Positions 31,868 to 44,841 of a stretch of DNA of 64,000 nt are shown here, piece by piece. The stretch is from NCBI GenBank assembly GCA_036898135.1, contig CM072511.1:21175819-21239818 (forward strand), written 5' to 3'. Numbering within the stretch: position 1 is the first letter of the stretch; every line of letters starts with the position of its first letter. The translations under genes were made by a program, and so were the position numbers. Origin of the DNA: Oncomelania hupensis. Taxonomy: Eukaryota > Mollusca > Gastropoda > Littorinimorpha > Pomatiopsidae. The notes beneath the pieces were generated by a model that did not search any database, was not told the DNA's origin, and worked only from the letters and a program-made list of their open reading frames with translations.

Positions 31868-32781
31868 ATCATCATCATTATCATCATCATCATTTTGTTT
31901 AAAGTAAGTACTAAACTTCAGAGGCTTGCATAACGGGGGAGAGAGAAAAAAAAACCGACAGAACGTTTTTGCTAAACGTATAATACTTTCAAAACAAGCA
32001 TCACCATGCATATTCAGACGGGTAAAAACGAAAAAAAAATCTCAGTTGAATGCCGACGCCTGATGCGCTGAGGTGTTGAGGTGGGGACGGTATTTCATTG
32101 TTTGGAAAGCAGCATGACATAAGCGCCGCACCGTACACACATGTCTCCCAAGGAACTCCTCCGCTTTTGCCCTATGATGTATGACAACTACAAACAAGAT
32201 GAATGGACAGCAGCTAAACGCTTCATAGTTACATGAAGTGTTTACAATTTTTTGGGGGGGCGAGAGGGGGGGGGAGGGATGTGAGAAGTGGGGGCGTCAA
32301 AAAAAATGTTTTTGTAGTTGCAAGTGTGGCACACATAGTTCTGATTATTATTTTTTAAAGCTTAGAAATAATAATTCTAATAAATGTCATTGTTTTAATT
32401 GTTTCTGTAGATTATCCTCTCTCTCTCGATCCCTCCCCCCTCCTTCACCATTTTTCGCGCTCAACCCCCCAAAAAATCATACTTAATTTTTGTCTTTGCG
32501 ATTTCCGCAAATGTTTAAATGTTACAAAGTTGACTCTACAGAAGGAGCAATGGCGTGGTCTGTTGTCAGTTTGTCTTAATCTCGAATATAATATTTCTTA
32601 CTTTTTTATCTTTTATGTTTCTGTCTGTCTTTTTCTGTCTTCTTTTTGTCTTTTATTCTTTCTCTTCTTCTTTAAAAAAAAATGTGTTTCTATTTCATTG
32701 TAAAGTGGTTCCTCCTTTTCCAATGTCCGCCTAACACGTTTTCACTAAAGATTTGAAGATGTTTCCTCTCGAACGCTCAAC

Positions 32782-32785
<4 letters not shown>
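31866..32785. other. No gene recognised
   Basis: Contains G-rich 32255-32295 and T-rich 32600-32680. No motif recognised. Confidence 0.6.
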
Positions 32786-32859
<74 letters not shown>

Positions 32860-32930
32860 ATTTCTCGCTCTCTCTTCCTCCTCTTTCTCTCTCTCTCTCT
32901 CACTCTCTCTCTCTCTCTCTGTCTCTCTCC
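32786..32930. repeat. (TC)n microsatellite
   Basis: Pure TC to 32856, then interrupted TC and TTCC to 32930. The flanks share an AACACGTTTTCACTAA motif (32732 and 32986), suggesting a local duplication around the array. Confidence 0.95.
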
Positions 32931-32935
32931 CACTA

Positions 32936-33476
32936 CCCCGCCCCTGACTCCACTTTTAGTTCGCTTCACTTCTCTCTGTCTGCCCAACACGTTTTCACTA
33001 AGGATGGTTTTGTTGTTGAAGATGTTTGCTTGCTCCAACGTTCAGCAGGCCAATTTAACCATCTATCTCCACAAACGGGCTCGCTAATCTATCCGTCAGT
33101 GAGACTGGGGGCGGCTTATGGACGGAGTTTGGGCGAGCTGTGCGCACAGACGCTGAGAGGAGAGGCTTGGCGATTGTAAACACAGGCATCCATCAAACGA
33201 GATTTGACGGCTTGGACGAGCTCCTGGCATTGGCTGCCCACAACAAAGGCATCCCATCGCTATTCTCTTTGCCAGTTCTGGTGCTTTCTTATCGGTATAT
33301 CAATGCTTAGGTAAATTAAACCAGAGAACTAAGAACTCGGTATGATCATGAACAGTAGGCTAATTCGCGCATGCTTTTTAAGAAAGGACACACTATAACT
33401 TTAACTAAAATAATCCAATAACTGAATAAAAAATAATTTTACAAACAAATAAAACATATGGACGAATATCATTAAT
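32936..33476. other. No gene recognised
   Basis: Moderate GC near 33090-33240; no exon could be supported. Confidence 0.5.
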
Positions 33477-33850
33477 AAATACGAATACGATCACTTTATT
33501 ATCTCAATCAAAGAGAAATTCACACGTGGTGCCAGATATAAATGTTACAAGACGATAAAGGACAGTATAACAACAATAAACAGTAAACAGTAAAACAGGA
33601 TAAAAGTATATCAAGAAGACATTACTAAATTAACCATTTAAAACTGTAATCATAAGAAGTTACATGGGGAAAACAAATACCTATCACATGATTTACGTTC
33701 AGTGTCATAATCATGATAGAAGGTATTGCAACATAACAATCACTGTGGGCAAGCAATAATCGCATCAATATACAACAACGTAAGACTTTTAGATAAATAT
33801 GTTCATTTAAAAAAATATAAAAATCGCTAAGCACATAGGCCTACCCTACA
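33477..33850 (-). mobile_element. Retroposon 3' region, TTTATTATCT family
   Basis: ACGAATACGATCACTTTATTATCTC then AATTCACACGTGGTG, as at 56412. The tail looks like degenerate (CGAAT)n. The 5' limit is uncertain and there is no coding sequence. Confidence 0.55.
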
Positions 33851-33889
33851 AATAGACCTACAAATAGATACATCAGTATATAAATAAAT

Positions 33890-33945
33890 AATGAATCTAT
33901 AATTAAATAAACGATTAAATAAATAAACAAATAAATAAATAAAAT
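33890..33945. repeat. (AAAT)n-type microsatellite
   Basis: Interrupted AAAT/AAAC units. Confidence 0.85.
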
Positions 33946-35513
33946 TTTGTAAGTTTTGGAACTTTCTGGCTTAGGCTCAGTTTTATTATGGACTTAAAGG
34001 TAGCAGAACAGCTTGAACTTTTGTTTGCACGACAGTAGAGCCACGCAGTTTGAGATATGGCATTTGGTATGATGAGTTTTCAAGGAGCCAAGGCTTGCAC
34101 ATTTTCCAAAACGATGCTTGGGGACTTTTAAGCAAGCTAGTGCTGAAAGATCGCATTGCATGCATCTTCTAGAATACGGAGAAATAAAAAGCTGACAAGG
34201 GACTTTGTTGTGGTATGCAGTTTCATTGGTTTGAGTGGGTACTGGGGGAGCGAGCAGGTTGTATGCAGTCAAGTGCGAGTGATAATGTAGTACCCAGATT
34301 TTCTCTTTCTCTCTCTAGGGTTTTCATGTACCAGAACTAACGCAGAAAAATACCAGGAAGAAGGTGCACAAAAAGAGAAGTGGTCACAGAGCATTGGTAG
34401 CTGTCGTCAGATGGCCTGGCGCTGAGCATGCACGCAGGACCCCCGGGGTTGCAGTTCATACACTTTACGCCTCTCAAGACAGCGCCGACGGCGACTAGGA
34501 GGTCTCACTGTTGAGTAAAACAACGCCAGGTCTATCAATCTACTGTATTCTTGACTCCAGCGTCAAGGGGCCAAAAAAGGCATCTTGAAGCCTCATGTCC
34601 AGAAAACAAAGTTCTCTTCTCTTCACGTGCCGATAATTCCCTTCTCTCGCCACCAGCCTGGAACGGCAAGCCGTATTGTAAAACCATCACATGAAAAAGA
34701 GCGGGCCCTTGTCAACGACTCGGGGATGTTTTCTTTCTTCTTATAGCTGCTGGGGCTGCTGCTGCTGCTGCTGCTGCTGTAGTGTCTTTTGCTCTCTACT
34801 GTCCTCTCAGCCAGACTGCAGCCTAGCACTTCAGCCGTGACGGGGACTTCTTCTCCGCCTGATCTGCTGCTCTGGAGAGCCCATCTTTGATAGACTGCAA
34901 GCGGGGACGAACTGATTTGCGGAAAATTGCTTAATTTTTTATTCCACTCGTCTGGAAAATGTTTCTATCTTTCTAAACTTCGATCCACACTCTTTCTCAA
35001 TTACTTTGAATGGTTAAGTGTAGTTTCGTTGGCTCAACTCACACATCTCATACCGTAGAGAGTGTGTGAGGGGTCGGTGGGCGGGGAGAGGCTAGGGGAG
35101 TAGATGGGGGAGGGGGAAGGATGACAAAAAAGATCCCGATCTAAATTAAAACTAATTTTTGAAACGAAGTGGTAACTCGATCATGTAGTGTTAAAATAAC
35201 ATTAACAAAATTCATTGCAGTTGGTAATGTTTAGAACTCTGTTTAACAACAAGAAATATTTATAGGCTTTCTTCCTTGTCAGAGGTTCGGTTCCTTTGAC
35301 GGTATATCGCACATAATTCTTGGTGGTTTTCTCCGCGTCGCCTTCCTATGCAGAGGGAAGACGTGTTTGGCCGGGCGGGGTAAGGGTCAGGTCGGGAGGA
35401 AACGAGGCGTGTCATTACTGGGAAAGGGGAAACCTGATGCTGCCTGCACCTCTTCACCTGTACCTTGAGACACAGGCTGCATTGACGCCATCTTCTGTCC
35501 TTGAACGATGCAT

Positions 35514-35517
<4 letters not shown>
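33946..35517. other. No gene recognised
   Basis: Includes a short (GCT)n at 34748-34780. Minus-strand frames near 33994-34272 and 34623-34829 have no recognisable domain. Confidence 0.55.

Positions 35518-35607
<90 letters not shown>
35518..35607. repeat. (CAT)n microsatellite
   Basis: About 30 units, followed by degenerate CAT/CAC/CAG to ~35695. His, Ile, Ser and Met runs in the reading frames are artefacts. Confidence 0.97.
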
Positions 35608-38373
35608 ACAACCACAACACCATCAGTATCATCATCCTCATCCTTATCATCACCACCATTATCATCAGCATCGTCATTATTATCAGCAGCAGCAGCTTAA
35701 CACTGATGGTTTGTGCACTGTGTCGATGTGTATGTTCATATCATGAAAGAGGCAATTCATAAACGGAGTCGGTCGTTTGTTTATACAGAAATATAGAAGT
35801 TCTTTCCACTGGCTTTCGTTCTTGAATTTATTATGAAAGGTGCGATTCATTCGCCGACTGAAGTGTTTGTTTATCCTGAGTTTTTTACGCTCTTAAACTT
35901 TCTCCCACTTTCATGCGCAAGTTTACGATGAAAGATGACATTCAGAACTAAGACTGATGGTTTGTTGGTTTAGACCGATGTCTGCAAACTATCATTTTAT
36001 TTACTTTTACAGTACAATTAAGTGATGGATGCAGGTCATGTGGAAGCAGTAATTGCTCATAATATATAATTGTACTGTTGTTTGTGAAGGACGATGCTTT
36101 CTGATGGTAGACAGATTTACGCTTGTCAGGTTAATGTTTCATGATTTGTTTTATGGGGGAGGTGGGACGAAAGAGGGGGAGGGGGCTTCGTTCACGGGTG
36201 TGCGTTCAGCTTGATTTCCAATGTATATGGTTTTGGGTTGTTTTTTTTTTTTTTAGGAACTATACAGGTAAGTTTATTAAAACATTTTTACATTAATTTT
36301 CTAAAATCAGAAGTCTTGTCTGCTGAGAGAGAGGGCAATGGTAAGGGTTCACATAAAAACCACATGGGCATTAACCTAGTAGAATGGATCCGCGATAGCA
36401 AAAAAAAAATGTGTGTCCTCGATCGCGCAGCGCAACCATTTAGCACACAGTCATTTATATTATAAATAAAGATACATAGATGCTGCAACGAAATCCCTTT
36501 CGCTGGAAGTTTCGGTTGTGCTACGTCACACGTTTTTAAAGGTCATGTGGCTTCCTCCTTTACGCGATACGACTTTCGTTCCAATAAGCGAAGCCACTTT
36601 CGTGAAAATCCAAGATTACACGAACACCATTTCGCCATTATTTTTTCATGTTATCTTGGTCAGTTATAAACCTCTTGTTCTAAGAAATATTTAGATTGAC
36701 ATTCGGACTATTGTTTTGCGCGTATTAGGCCATTAAAAATGCTGTTAAGAGGTTGTAGACATTTGTTGAGTGATGCATGTGTCGAAAGCCTTGGAATTGA
36801 GAGATCCTTAATAGTGGCAAGAGGAACCCCATCGATTGGCATTTTATTCTGGCTTGTTTGCTTCAAGGTGACATAACAGTTACGTCTAAGATTCTTAGTG
36901 TTGTTTTTAATTAATGTGACGATTTATATATCTATATATTATTTTTTAAAATGGGTAAATTTGGCGTTTGAAGTTTTTCTACAGTATCCGTATTGTAGGC
37001 CTTGTTGTAAGATACTGTTAATGTTTGGCAGAGTACAAACGAATACTGTCCCTTGGAAACACGATTTTTCGTGTTTCACCACACGAGAGTTACTCCAAGG
37101 GAATCATTAAACAAAAGGTTGCCTCCCTTATTTCAGCGAAGCAAAGTTCGCTGACCCGTCTTTCTATGCTGCTAAAGTTATACGAAAATGGTGGAGTTGG
37201 AACGGTGCGCACGCATCCTTCATGGAACGAAAGGTTAACGAAGCGAAACTCCAACAAAATGCGATCTATATTTCTATTCTATTACGAAGAATGGGGTTGG
37301 ACTGTGTCTTTGAGGAAACGAATCGGCTCTTCAAACGGTTTATTCTCAAACTGCGTAAGAACGCACTTTTAATTTTCCCTGAAGTGGAAACTATAGAGGC
37401 CTATGATAAGTGAAAATCCCGCATATAATGAAATAGGCCTATATCAATGTCTTCCCAGTTATAGGACTGTATTTCTGGATGTAAATGAAGATATTCTAGG
37501 TTCGTTGGTACGCGGTTTGGGAATAAACCGTCTGACCGGCCGATTCCTTTCATCAAAGATGCAGCATGATCCAACCCTTCTATCTAAATGGGCTATACGC
37601 TGCTACTGCTACCACTGTGCTATCGAGGAGACACTTTCATTTTGCTATCGCGGATCCATTCTACTTGGTTAGTGCCCCTTGGTCTATACAAAGACAGACT
37701 AGACAGATAGATAAGCTACAGACAATGAAAGCTATGATGATGCATCCTGCAGTTGCAATCACACTACAGTGCACCGTAATGGGCAACTCCCTCAGCGGAA
37801 AGCGTAAACGTTTCGAAATAGTATCGATGACAGTCGTCAGTAACCTTGAAATGGTTTCGTAAACTCCTTTGCACAGATGGTCCGGGCCTTAACAGTTCCT
37901 TAGAGACTGTAATGTAAGCCATCCGTCACATTTTGTCCCTCGCTATGCAAGAAATCCCACTGTGGTGCATGGAAAGGCATTAAAATATTGCTCTATATGT
38001 GCTTGTTGATGCAGGTAGCAGGCTACCCAAAAATTTAAACATTGTAAGTATAATAGTATTCTGCGGCACACGTTTTCGCATAGTAGGGCGTAGTGTGTGT
38101 GTGTGCGTGTATGTATGTGTGTGTGCGTAGGTGTGTATGTGTGGCTTTTTTTTTCTGTGTGAGCGGGAAAGGGGGCCGGGTAGGCACGGGTTTGGGATGA
38201 GATGGCGGGGGTGGGTGAGTGAGGGACACACTGCGTAACCGAGATGAGATGAGGCTTACGTTTACCTCTTCCCTAGTGCGAGTGGTGGGTGGGGGGTGGG
38301 GAATAAAGATTTCATTCTCCCCTCCTCCCCCGCCCGTCTCCATCCCCTTTCGGTGCTCTTCGTTCTCCGTACT
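35608..38373. other. No gene recognised
   Basis: A 2.8-kb stretch without a supported gene. Overlapping frames of up to 115 codons at 37025-37413 and 37403-37862 have no recognisable domain. A (GT)n run lies at 38094-38140. Confidence 0.5.
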
Positions 38374-38560
38374 GTATACTTTCTCCGCTCGCTCCACTGG
38401 CTTCCCATACCGCAAAGAATTCTTTACAAAATCAATCTTTTATGTTACAAGTTCATACCTTGATGACAATGTCCAACGCTACCCTCCCTCTCGCAACTTG
38501 CGCTCTTCATCCGGCACACTCCTTCCTTTGTATGCTTATGTGATCATGCCATCTGTAACG
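38374..38560 (+). pseudogene. LINE ORF2 C-terminal fragment, LHWLP type, frameshifted
   Basis: From 38393 the plus frame reads LHWLPIPQRILYKINLLCYK, the hallmark C-terminal motif of a second class of non-LTR retrotransposon RTs. The match then continues in another frame as YPPSRNLRSSSGT-like sequence, so a frameshift lies near 38455. It is distinct from the GGATA-tail LINE. The family is jockey/CR1-like by motif only. Confidence 0.75.
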
Positions 38561-39355
38561 TATAAAACTTTGACAAATATGGTCTCAGACTCACTTTCAA
38601 ATTAAAAACGGGATGCGGCAAAGATATTAACACTTTTAATAATAACTCAACACATCTGCCGCCAACAGAGCGTGTGATGCTGTGGCAGGTAAGATATGTC
38701 TCTGCACAAACAGAATGTAGCTCGTCCCATAAATCAGCACGAAATATAATCCAAATATTTATTACCTTGGGTTTTGTGGTGTTGGTTTTTAGATAAACGA
38801 AATGTGTTTCCTGATCTTTCGACCAGCAATATTTCATGGCAAAAATAGGCCTTTTAACAACACTGCATTTACCTTTGCTGTTAAAAGGAAACAGAAAGTG
38901 TTCTCGTCACTTTCTCTACCCTTTTTATAACTCCTGTGTGATGATGGAGGACGCATGCGCGTACTGACAGGAAGTCGTCATCGTGCATGTCTGCAGAAAT
39001 CTCCTACTGCGTGTTTTTTGAGAAATGAATGAATGTGAATGGTCTCATTCCGGGTACCGCAGCCTGTTGATGGTAGTCACGAATTTCTAGGCTTGGATCT
39101 CAGGATGCTTTAGATACTCTGTCCGGTGATTGGACTTGTGCGTTGAAAGCAGACGAACTGTTGGTATGCAGCAGAAGACAGGTGTGACGTAGGGGTGTTG
39201 AAAGTTAAACTGCCCCTCCCACGAAGCCCTTTAATGTATGGCTGTCCATCGAGAGTCACACTGAGCGCCAGTTATCCATTGACCTAGCTCCGCCTTTGCA
39301 TGCAACCGTAAATCTGCTTGATAGATAAGCACACTATAGTTGGATCTAATTGTTA
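38561..39355. other. No gene recognised
   Basis: May include the 3' remainder of the LHWLP-type LINE. Nothing else is recognisable. Confidence 0.5.
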
Positions 39356-39360
39356 GTGGG

Positions 39361-39525
39361 GCCGGATAGCTCAGTTGGTAGAGCGGCTTACTAGTAACCG
39401 AAAGGTACCTGGTTCGAATCCCGGATTGGCCAATGTGTGACCATATTATTTTCCCCTTACCATCAACTGGTTCGCTGGTGTCAGAATAATGTGACTATAA
39501 TCTACAATTACTTTACCTTATGTAA
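39361..39525 (+). mobile_element. tRNA-like SINE head and body (third SINE type)
   Basis: 39361-39433 has A-box TAGCTCAGTTGGTAGAGC, B-box GGTTCGAATCC and a partly paired acceptor (GGCC/GGCC). The anticodon stem does not pair in the standard register, and the T stem has a mismatch. The sequence after it (GGTTCGCTGGTGTCAGAATA) looks like a SINE body. A functional tRNA is unlikely. Confidence 0.6.
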
Positions 39526-39571
39526 TTGTTGTCGGACACAGTATTATATTTAGTAAAGATATTCATTTAAG

Positions 39572-39811
39572 TATGGTATGGTCACGTCACCAGAGCATCA
39601 GGCTTTGCAAAGACCATCCTGCAAGGCACGGTGCAAGGAGACAGAAGAAGGTGGAGATAGAAAAAGAGGTGGGAGGACAACATTCGAGAATGGACTGGCT
39701 TGACACTGAGCGAAACCATAAGAATTGCTGAGGACAGAGAAAGATGGAGTGCGCCCGTTAAACGATCATCTGTGGTGCCCCAACGACTTTCGAGTTACGG
39801 GATAGGATAGG
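39572..39811 (+). mobile_element. LINE copy, 240 bp (plus)
   Basis: Carries YGMVTSPEHQA-type and SSVVPQ ends of ORF2, finishing GAGTTACGGGATAGGATAGG. A perfect 11-bp duplication ATTCATTTAAG lies at 39561-39571 and 39812-39822. Confidence 0.92.
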
Positions 39812-39854
39812 ATTCATTTAAGCAAATCAAAACATTAGTTGCTGATTGGAATTT

Positions 39855-39930
39855 AATGAAAGTTAACATTTTTAATAAAAGTTAACATTTTTAATGAAAG
39901 TTAACATTTTTAATGAAAGTTTACATTTTT
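39855..39930. repeat. 19-bp minisatellite, 4 copies
   Basis: AATGAAAGTTAACATTTTT repeated at 39855, 39874, 39893 and 39912, with single-base variants. Confidence 0.93.
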
Positions 39931-40039
39931 AAGCATTAAGATTTTTTTATCACCTTTATTTATTTATTTCATTTGTTTATTTTCGTAGATCTTTTATTTA
40001 AAAAAAATTTGATTATTTTATGTGTGTCAATTGAAAGAA

Positions 40040-40265
40040 CATTGAAGTTTCACGTCTGCACCCATCAGTGACGAAATGGGGGAAGTGGATGAACATCCAC
40101 AGGAAGAGAGGGCGGGGACCTAAATCAACACTGAACCACCAGAAACAGTGATAGTGTGAAGATGGCCCGTAAAATATGATCACTTTTATCTTGCCGTCCA
40201 CGGGTTTCGAACCTGTGTCATCGGTGTGCCAGCCGAAACACTCTACTATTGAGCTATGTCGGTGT
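40040..40265 (-). mobile_element. SINE-A, copy 3 (minus)
   Basis: The body CCTAAATCAACACTGAACCA and the tRNA head (B-box revcomp GGTTTCGAACC) match 10861-11100 in reverse. The middle is diverged. Confidence 0.85.
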
Positions 40266-41689
40266 GGACTATTTTTGTATTTATTTGGCGGTGGGACTAT
40301 TTTTGTGTATTCTTGTGTAATTTTGTCACTTTTTGTTCCGTTTGCTTTCATGTTTTTGATTACACAGCAAATTTTCGGACTATCATTTACCAGCAGCAGT
40401 CCAAATAATTATAATGCATTCCATAGTTTGCACGACATCAATCGTCGAAAATTAATTAAGTGATGCGACGCTTGCGCCTATAGGGAGTAACCAAGTCAAG
40501 CATAATATCTCATTGTCATCGCTGGTGTCAGTCAGTTAGTCTTCTGCGAGCAGTCAAATCTGATTGAATCCTGTATAAATCATTCATCTGCGAACAATCA
40601 AGTCCCATTCGGTCCAGAATAAATCAGTTTTGATCAACTGCACAACAGTAACTGTACACAAAAGCCAATGGGTATGCGACGCGTCACTAGTTGACACCAT
40701 GACAGATGGGACGTGCGGCTAGTGACAGGGGATTGGATTACCGGAAGTAGCTCTAAACTGATTGCTGTTTTAATGTTTTCTTCCAAGGACCCGGTGATTT
40801 GTTTGTTTGTTTGTTTTTGTTTTGTTTGTAGCTATATCTATTGACGTAAAAAATACTTTTATAATAAGATGAACATTTTCACAATTATTTAGGATTCTGT
40901 AGACTTGCAAAGTCATTTCCACGATCACTTCAGTGAGTGCTTGTAACATGCCAATAGCGCAACGCACGGAATGACAACAGCTCAGCAGAGGTTCACCAAT
41001 AAAGTGGCGCGCGTCGATGAAGGTCGTCGTTGACTGGGGTGACGGATGGATCCAGACAACCAACATTGGCACATGCGCTTTGAAGTGATCTCTGGCTGTC
41101 ATCTAACCTCTTGTCACGTGCCCGGTGAGGTCGCATCCCTGTCAATGTCCACCCCGACTACCGTCATCGACTATCAGAGATTAATTAACACAAGCGCAAC
41201 TCTATTGTCCTTATGAGTGGTTGCCTTTTTTTGCTTTCGTCATATTCTGCGTTCTCGCGTGCCAAACCCAAGGTATTTTATGGTGTTATGGCTCTAAGCT
41301 CACAGATGTCCGTTATTTTAATATAAGATACAACTTACACCTGCACTTAGCATTACATGAGATTTGCTGTTTGGAAGGCGCACCATCTTTATTACTAATT
41401 ACTAACAATAGTAATCAATAACCAAACATTTCGCAAACAAGCTATGAAGAAATCAATATAACAGACGCATGCATACATGCGAAAGGGGTGGGGGGGTAGG
41501 AAGGTGGAGAGAGAGAGGGAGAGAGAGAACTGCTACATTTCTATAGGCTACGCAATCAGTGACCAAAGATAACTGTTTTAATCCCGCGACGGCAGCATTG
41601 CATTAGTATTAAGAAAGATAAAGATTGATTACACATTCGAAAATATTTTAGATTTTCCTCTCTCTCCTCCTCCAACTTTGCAAATTCTT
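40266..41689. other. No gene recognised
   Basis: A loose two-copy repeat of ~55 bp (TCTGCGARCARTCAARTC) lies at 40540-40630. No gene is supported. Confidence 0.55.
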
Positions 41690-42370
41690 GTGTGGTTTCA
41701 TCCGAAAAGCATTCCCGTCATCCACTTTCAAAACAAGATGGCAAGCCATTCAAATGTATTTTCAGACGTTCACACATACAGCCGGGGAAAAAAGAAGAAA
41801 AAAACAACATCCTCGGTTTTATCAAAGCGATCAGAACTATCTGCAAAGCAAAACGCTATTAAAATCGGGTCAGCCTATTAAGAATACAGCGCAAAATGTA
41901 TTTAGAAAATGGTGAAACCAAATGACCTTGACATTTCAGAAAAAGTACAAATAAGATCGATCTTACCTGCTTCTAGCAGCAGCTAAAGTAACACAGAGTA
42001 AAAATGAAGAATTTTGGTTCAGTTGTTCTTGAGATCGGGCAAAAAGTGTGTTTTGAACAAAAAAAAAGTTAACTTAGGATCGACGGACTGACCGACAACC
42101 GGACTGCTACTGAAGGATAGCCCTTGATTTGAAGTACTTGTATACCAAAACGCAACAAAATCGTTTTAGCCGTTTTTGAGATATTGAGCGAAACGCGTTT
42201 AGCAACAAAATGGCTCCAGTGACCTTGACCTTTGGGTAGAGCAATTATGATGGCACGGGAGGCAGGACATTAACTTAGGTAATGTTTCTATGAAGTTTGG
42301 TCAAAATCCGTTCCCTGGTTCTTGAGATATGGCTTTCAACGGACCGACAGACCGACATTTGGCTTGTTCT
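41690..42370 (+). mobile_element. Repeat D, copy 2 (plus)
   Basis: Uninterrupted counterpart of 18845-19785. It contains two related halves, each with CCTTGAC, TTCTTGAGAT and a GACNGACNGACCGACA end. No ORF or terminal repeats were found; class unknown. Confidence 0.75.
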
Positions 42371-42554
42371 GATTCCCACCCTCGACTATTTCAAAGTATG
42401 TCCAGATTGTCTGGAAATACAAAAAAAGATGAAAAGGTGTCCAGTAAGAGCTGAGGCATTGTTCAGGTTGACATAGAACAGAACCTTGCGGCCTTGAGGC
42501 GGACATCTCAATTGACATTAGACTGATGGCCCAACCTCAGGCTAACCCCCTACT

Positions 42555-42711
42555 CCAACACACACACACAAACACACACACACACATGTACGCACGAACA
42601 CACACATACATACACACAAATAATAATAATAATTTATTTTATTATAAAAAAAACTTATCCTTTTCCTCAAAAGAAGCTCAAGGCGTAGCTACATGCACAC
42701 AAACATCGTTT

Positions 42712-42802
<91 letters not shown>
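42555..42802. repeat. (CA)n and (TC)n microsatellites
   Basis: Interrupted CA at 42555-42618, an AAT run, then pure TC at 42718-42802. Confidence 0.95.
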
Positions 42803-42807
<5 letters not shown>

Positions 42808-43371
42808 CAAATCCGGTCATTGACCTGAAAATAAACAAAAGATTGACGTAACTCGGTCTCAACCTTCTCCTACCTTCTTTCTCATGACAGTTAACTAATT
42901 ATGTGTTCTGCTTTGCCTTCAACGGTCAGAGCTATATAATATATAATGGCATAAGAAGACTTAAGACGTAAGAAATTGTATTCGTCCAAAAATAGGATTA
43001 CATTGGAAAAGTGAGAAAAACAATGAAAGGAATACCAATTAATGATGATGATGATGATGATGATAATGCTGCTGATGATGATGATGATTCCGACGTTGAC
43101 ATTCATGGTAATTAATTATGATGATAATGATGTTGATAATGACGACCTTGATGAAAATTAAAACAGAAAGAATAACAATAAAAAATAATAATGCGATCAG
43201 TCAACCAATCAAAAGATGTTAAATGAGAAATGCAAGAAAGAAAAAGAGAGAGAGAGAGGGAGAGAGAGAAGGGACGGGGAGGGGGGGATGCAAAATGATA
43301 TGTAACTTATGCTATGACCCCCTGACTAGCGCCAGCATTACCACCACAACCGTTATCCCCACTATCATTCG

Positions 43372-43373
<2 letters not shown>
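42803..43373. other. No gene recognised
   Basis: Short (GAT)n at 43042-43088 and a GA-rich stretch at 43236-43290. No motif recognised. Confidence 0.55.
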
Positions 43374-43451
<78 letters not shown>

Positions 43452-43505
43452 GCAGAGACAGAGACAGACAGAGAAAGAGATAGAGAAAGAGACAGAGACA
43501 GAGAG
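43374..43505. repeat. (GA)n then GACA microsatellite
   Basis: Pure GA about 55 bp, then mixed GAGACA. Confidence 0.96.
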
Positions 43506-43640
43506 TCGTATTCTGCGCAAACTAGGTCCTTCAACAACGCCATCGCCACAACCAGCCAAAACTAACACCCTCATCGCCATCTTCGCCACGTCCACCAATC
43601 AGTCCAGATCGACCTGCGTGTGTGGTGTATGGTGTGACGA

Positions 43641-43641
<1 letters not shown>

Positions 43642-43725
<84 letters not shown>
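43642..43725. repeat. (GA)n microsatellite
   Basis: Pure GA, about 80 bp. The sequences after 43374-43505 and after this array are unrelated, although ATGATATGTAACTTATGC-like and TGATATGTTACTTATGC occur at 43288 and 43728, so the surroundings are partly duplicated. Confidence 0.95.
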
Positions 43726-43727
<2 letters not shown>

Positions 43728-44761
43728 TGATATGTTACTTATGCTTTGGATCTTTGCACCTGCACCATCCCCTCCCCACCTCACCACCACCATCACCTCC
43801 ACCATCATGAAGACTATCTTCACCTCCACCACCAGCAATATGACGAATCATACAGAGGTAAATTGACATGTAACGTATGCTTTGGCTTGGGGGCATACAC
43901 GCAACGCTTGTCAATGAATGAAGGACGAATCGCAGCGTTCATGCACAATCCCATATATAGCCTTACCGACTGATATCCGCGCTCACGAGTTCCGTCTTCA
44001 CTCCGCTGTGTGATCAAACGCAGGAAGAGACGGGGAACATAGATACAGATTGTGTGTATTGACAATGTTTGGATGATCATGAAGAAGGTGGTTTAACTGC
44101 AACAAATAAAATTGTGAACGGTCTATACAATTTTTTTGGGAAAAAGCTATTACTATATTCAAACAATACAATATTATACATGTGATCGTTTTTTTTTTCA
44201 AGGCATTTATGTATTTATTCATCCATATTTTTGTGACTTGGAACCGAAGCTGAAAGTTGGCTTAGTTTCATTAATGCAGAATCTTTCAAAACACGCAGTG
44301 ATGATGATGACAAAATTTCCTAAGTGCTGTCAACATCGCTTTAAATTTATTTATTTATTTATTTATTTATTTTATTAAATTGCGTTTTTAAAATCTAGAA
44401 CTGTAGCTTAGAAACATCGAAGCCAGATGGAACATTTTATAATTTAAAAAGTTCAATATTCTGTTGATAAATGAAGATCGTTAGTTTCAGCGCTATAGAT
44501 TTGCAATGCAGGGGAGATTGAAGAAGTAGGCTGCCTTTCTCCAGCCCCCCTCTCCCTCCTCCCCCTCCCCCGCCCCACCTCCCTCGCTCTTCACACGCGG
44601 GCAAAGTAAGTAAATACGAAACGTCCTAAAACCGCTCCTCGTGGCACTCACACGGTAGATCTGCAGGAGTCATCATCATCGGCGCGGAAAATTACACAGC
44701 AAGGTCTCTTGAAGTTGGCCTATCTCTCTTCACCATCGCTTTGGCCGTTTTTATGTCTCTG
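43726..44761. other. No gene recognised
   Basis: Contains CACC-rich 43755-43840 and (TTTA)n at 44345-44373. A third ACATGTAACGTATGCTTTGG-like copy occurs at 43866. No gene is supported. Confidence 0.5.
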
Positions 44762-44841
44762 CTTCTTCTTCTTCTTCTTCTTCTTCTTCTTCTTCTTCTT
44801 CTTCTTCTTCTTCTTCTTCTTCTTCTTCTTCTTCTTCTTCA
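44762..44841. repeat. (CTT)n microsatellite
   Basis: About 26 units. Confidence 0.97.

Noticed and set aside
37025..37413. Overlapping frames of 115 and 63 codons as a small host gene
   Set aside because: No domain, no conserved motif, and no support for splice sites.
39361..39433. Functional tRNA gene
   Set aside because: Anticodon stem does not pair, T stem has a mismatch, and a SINE-like body follows.
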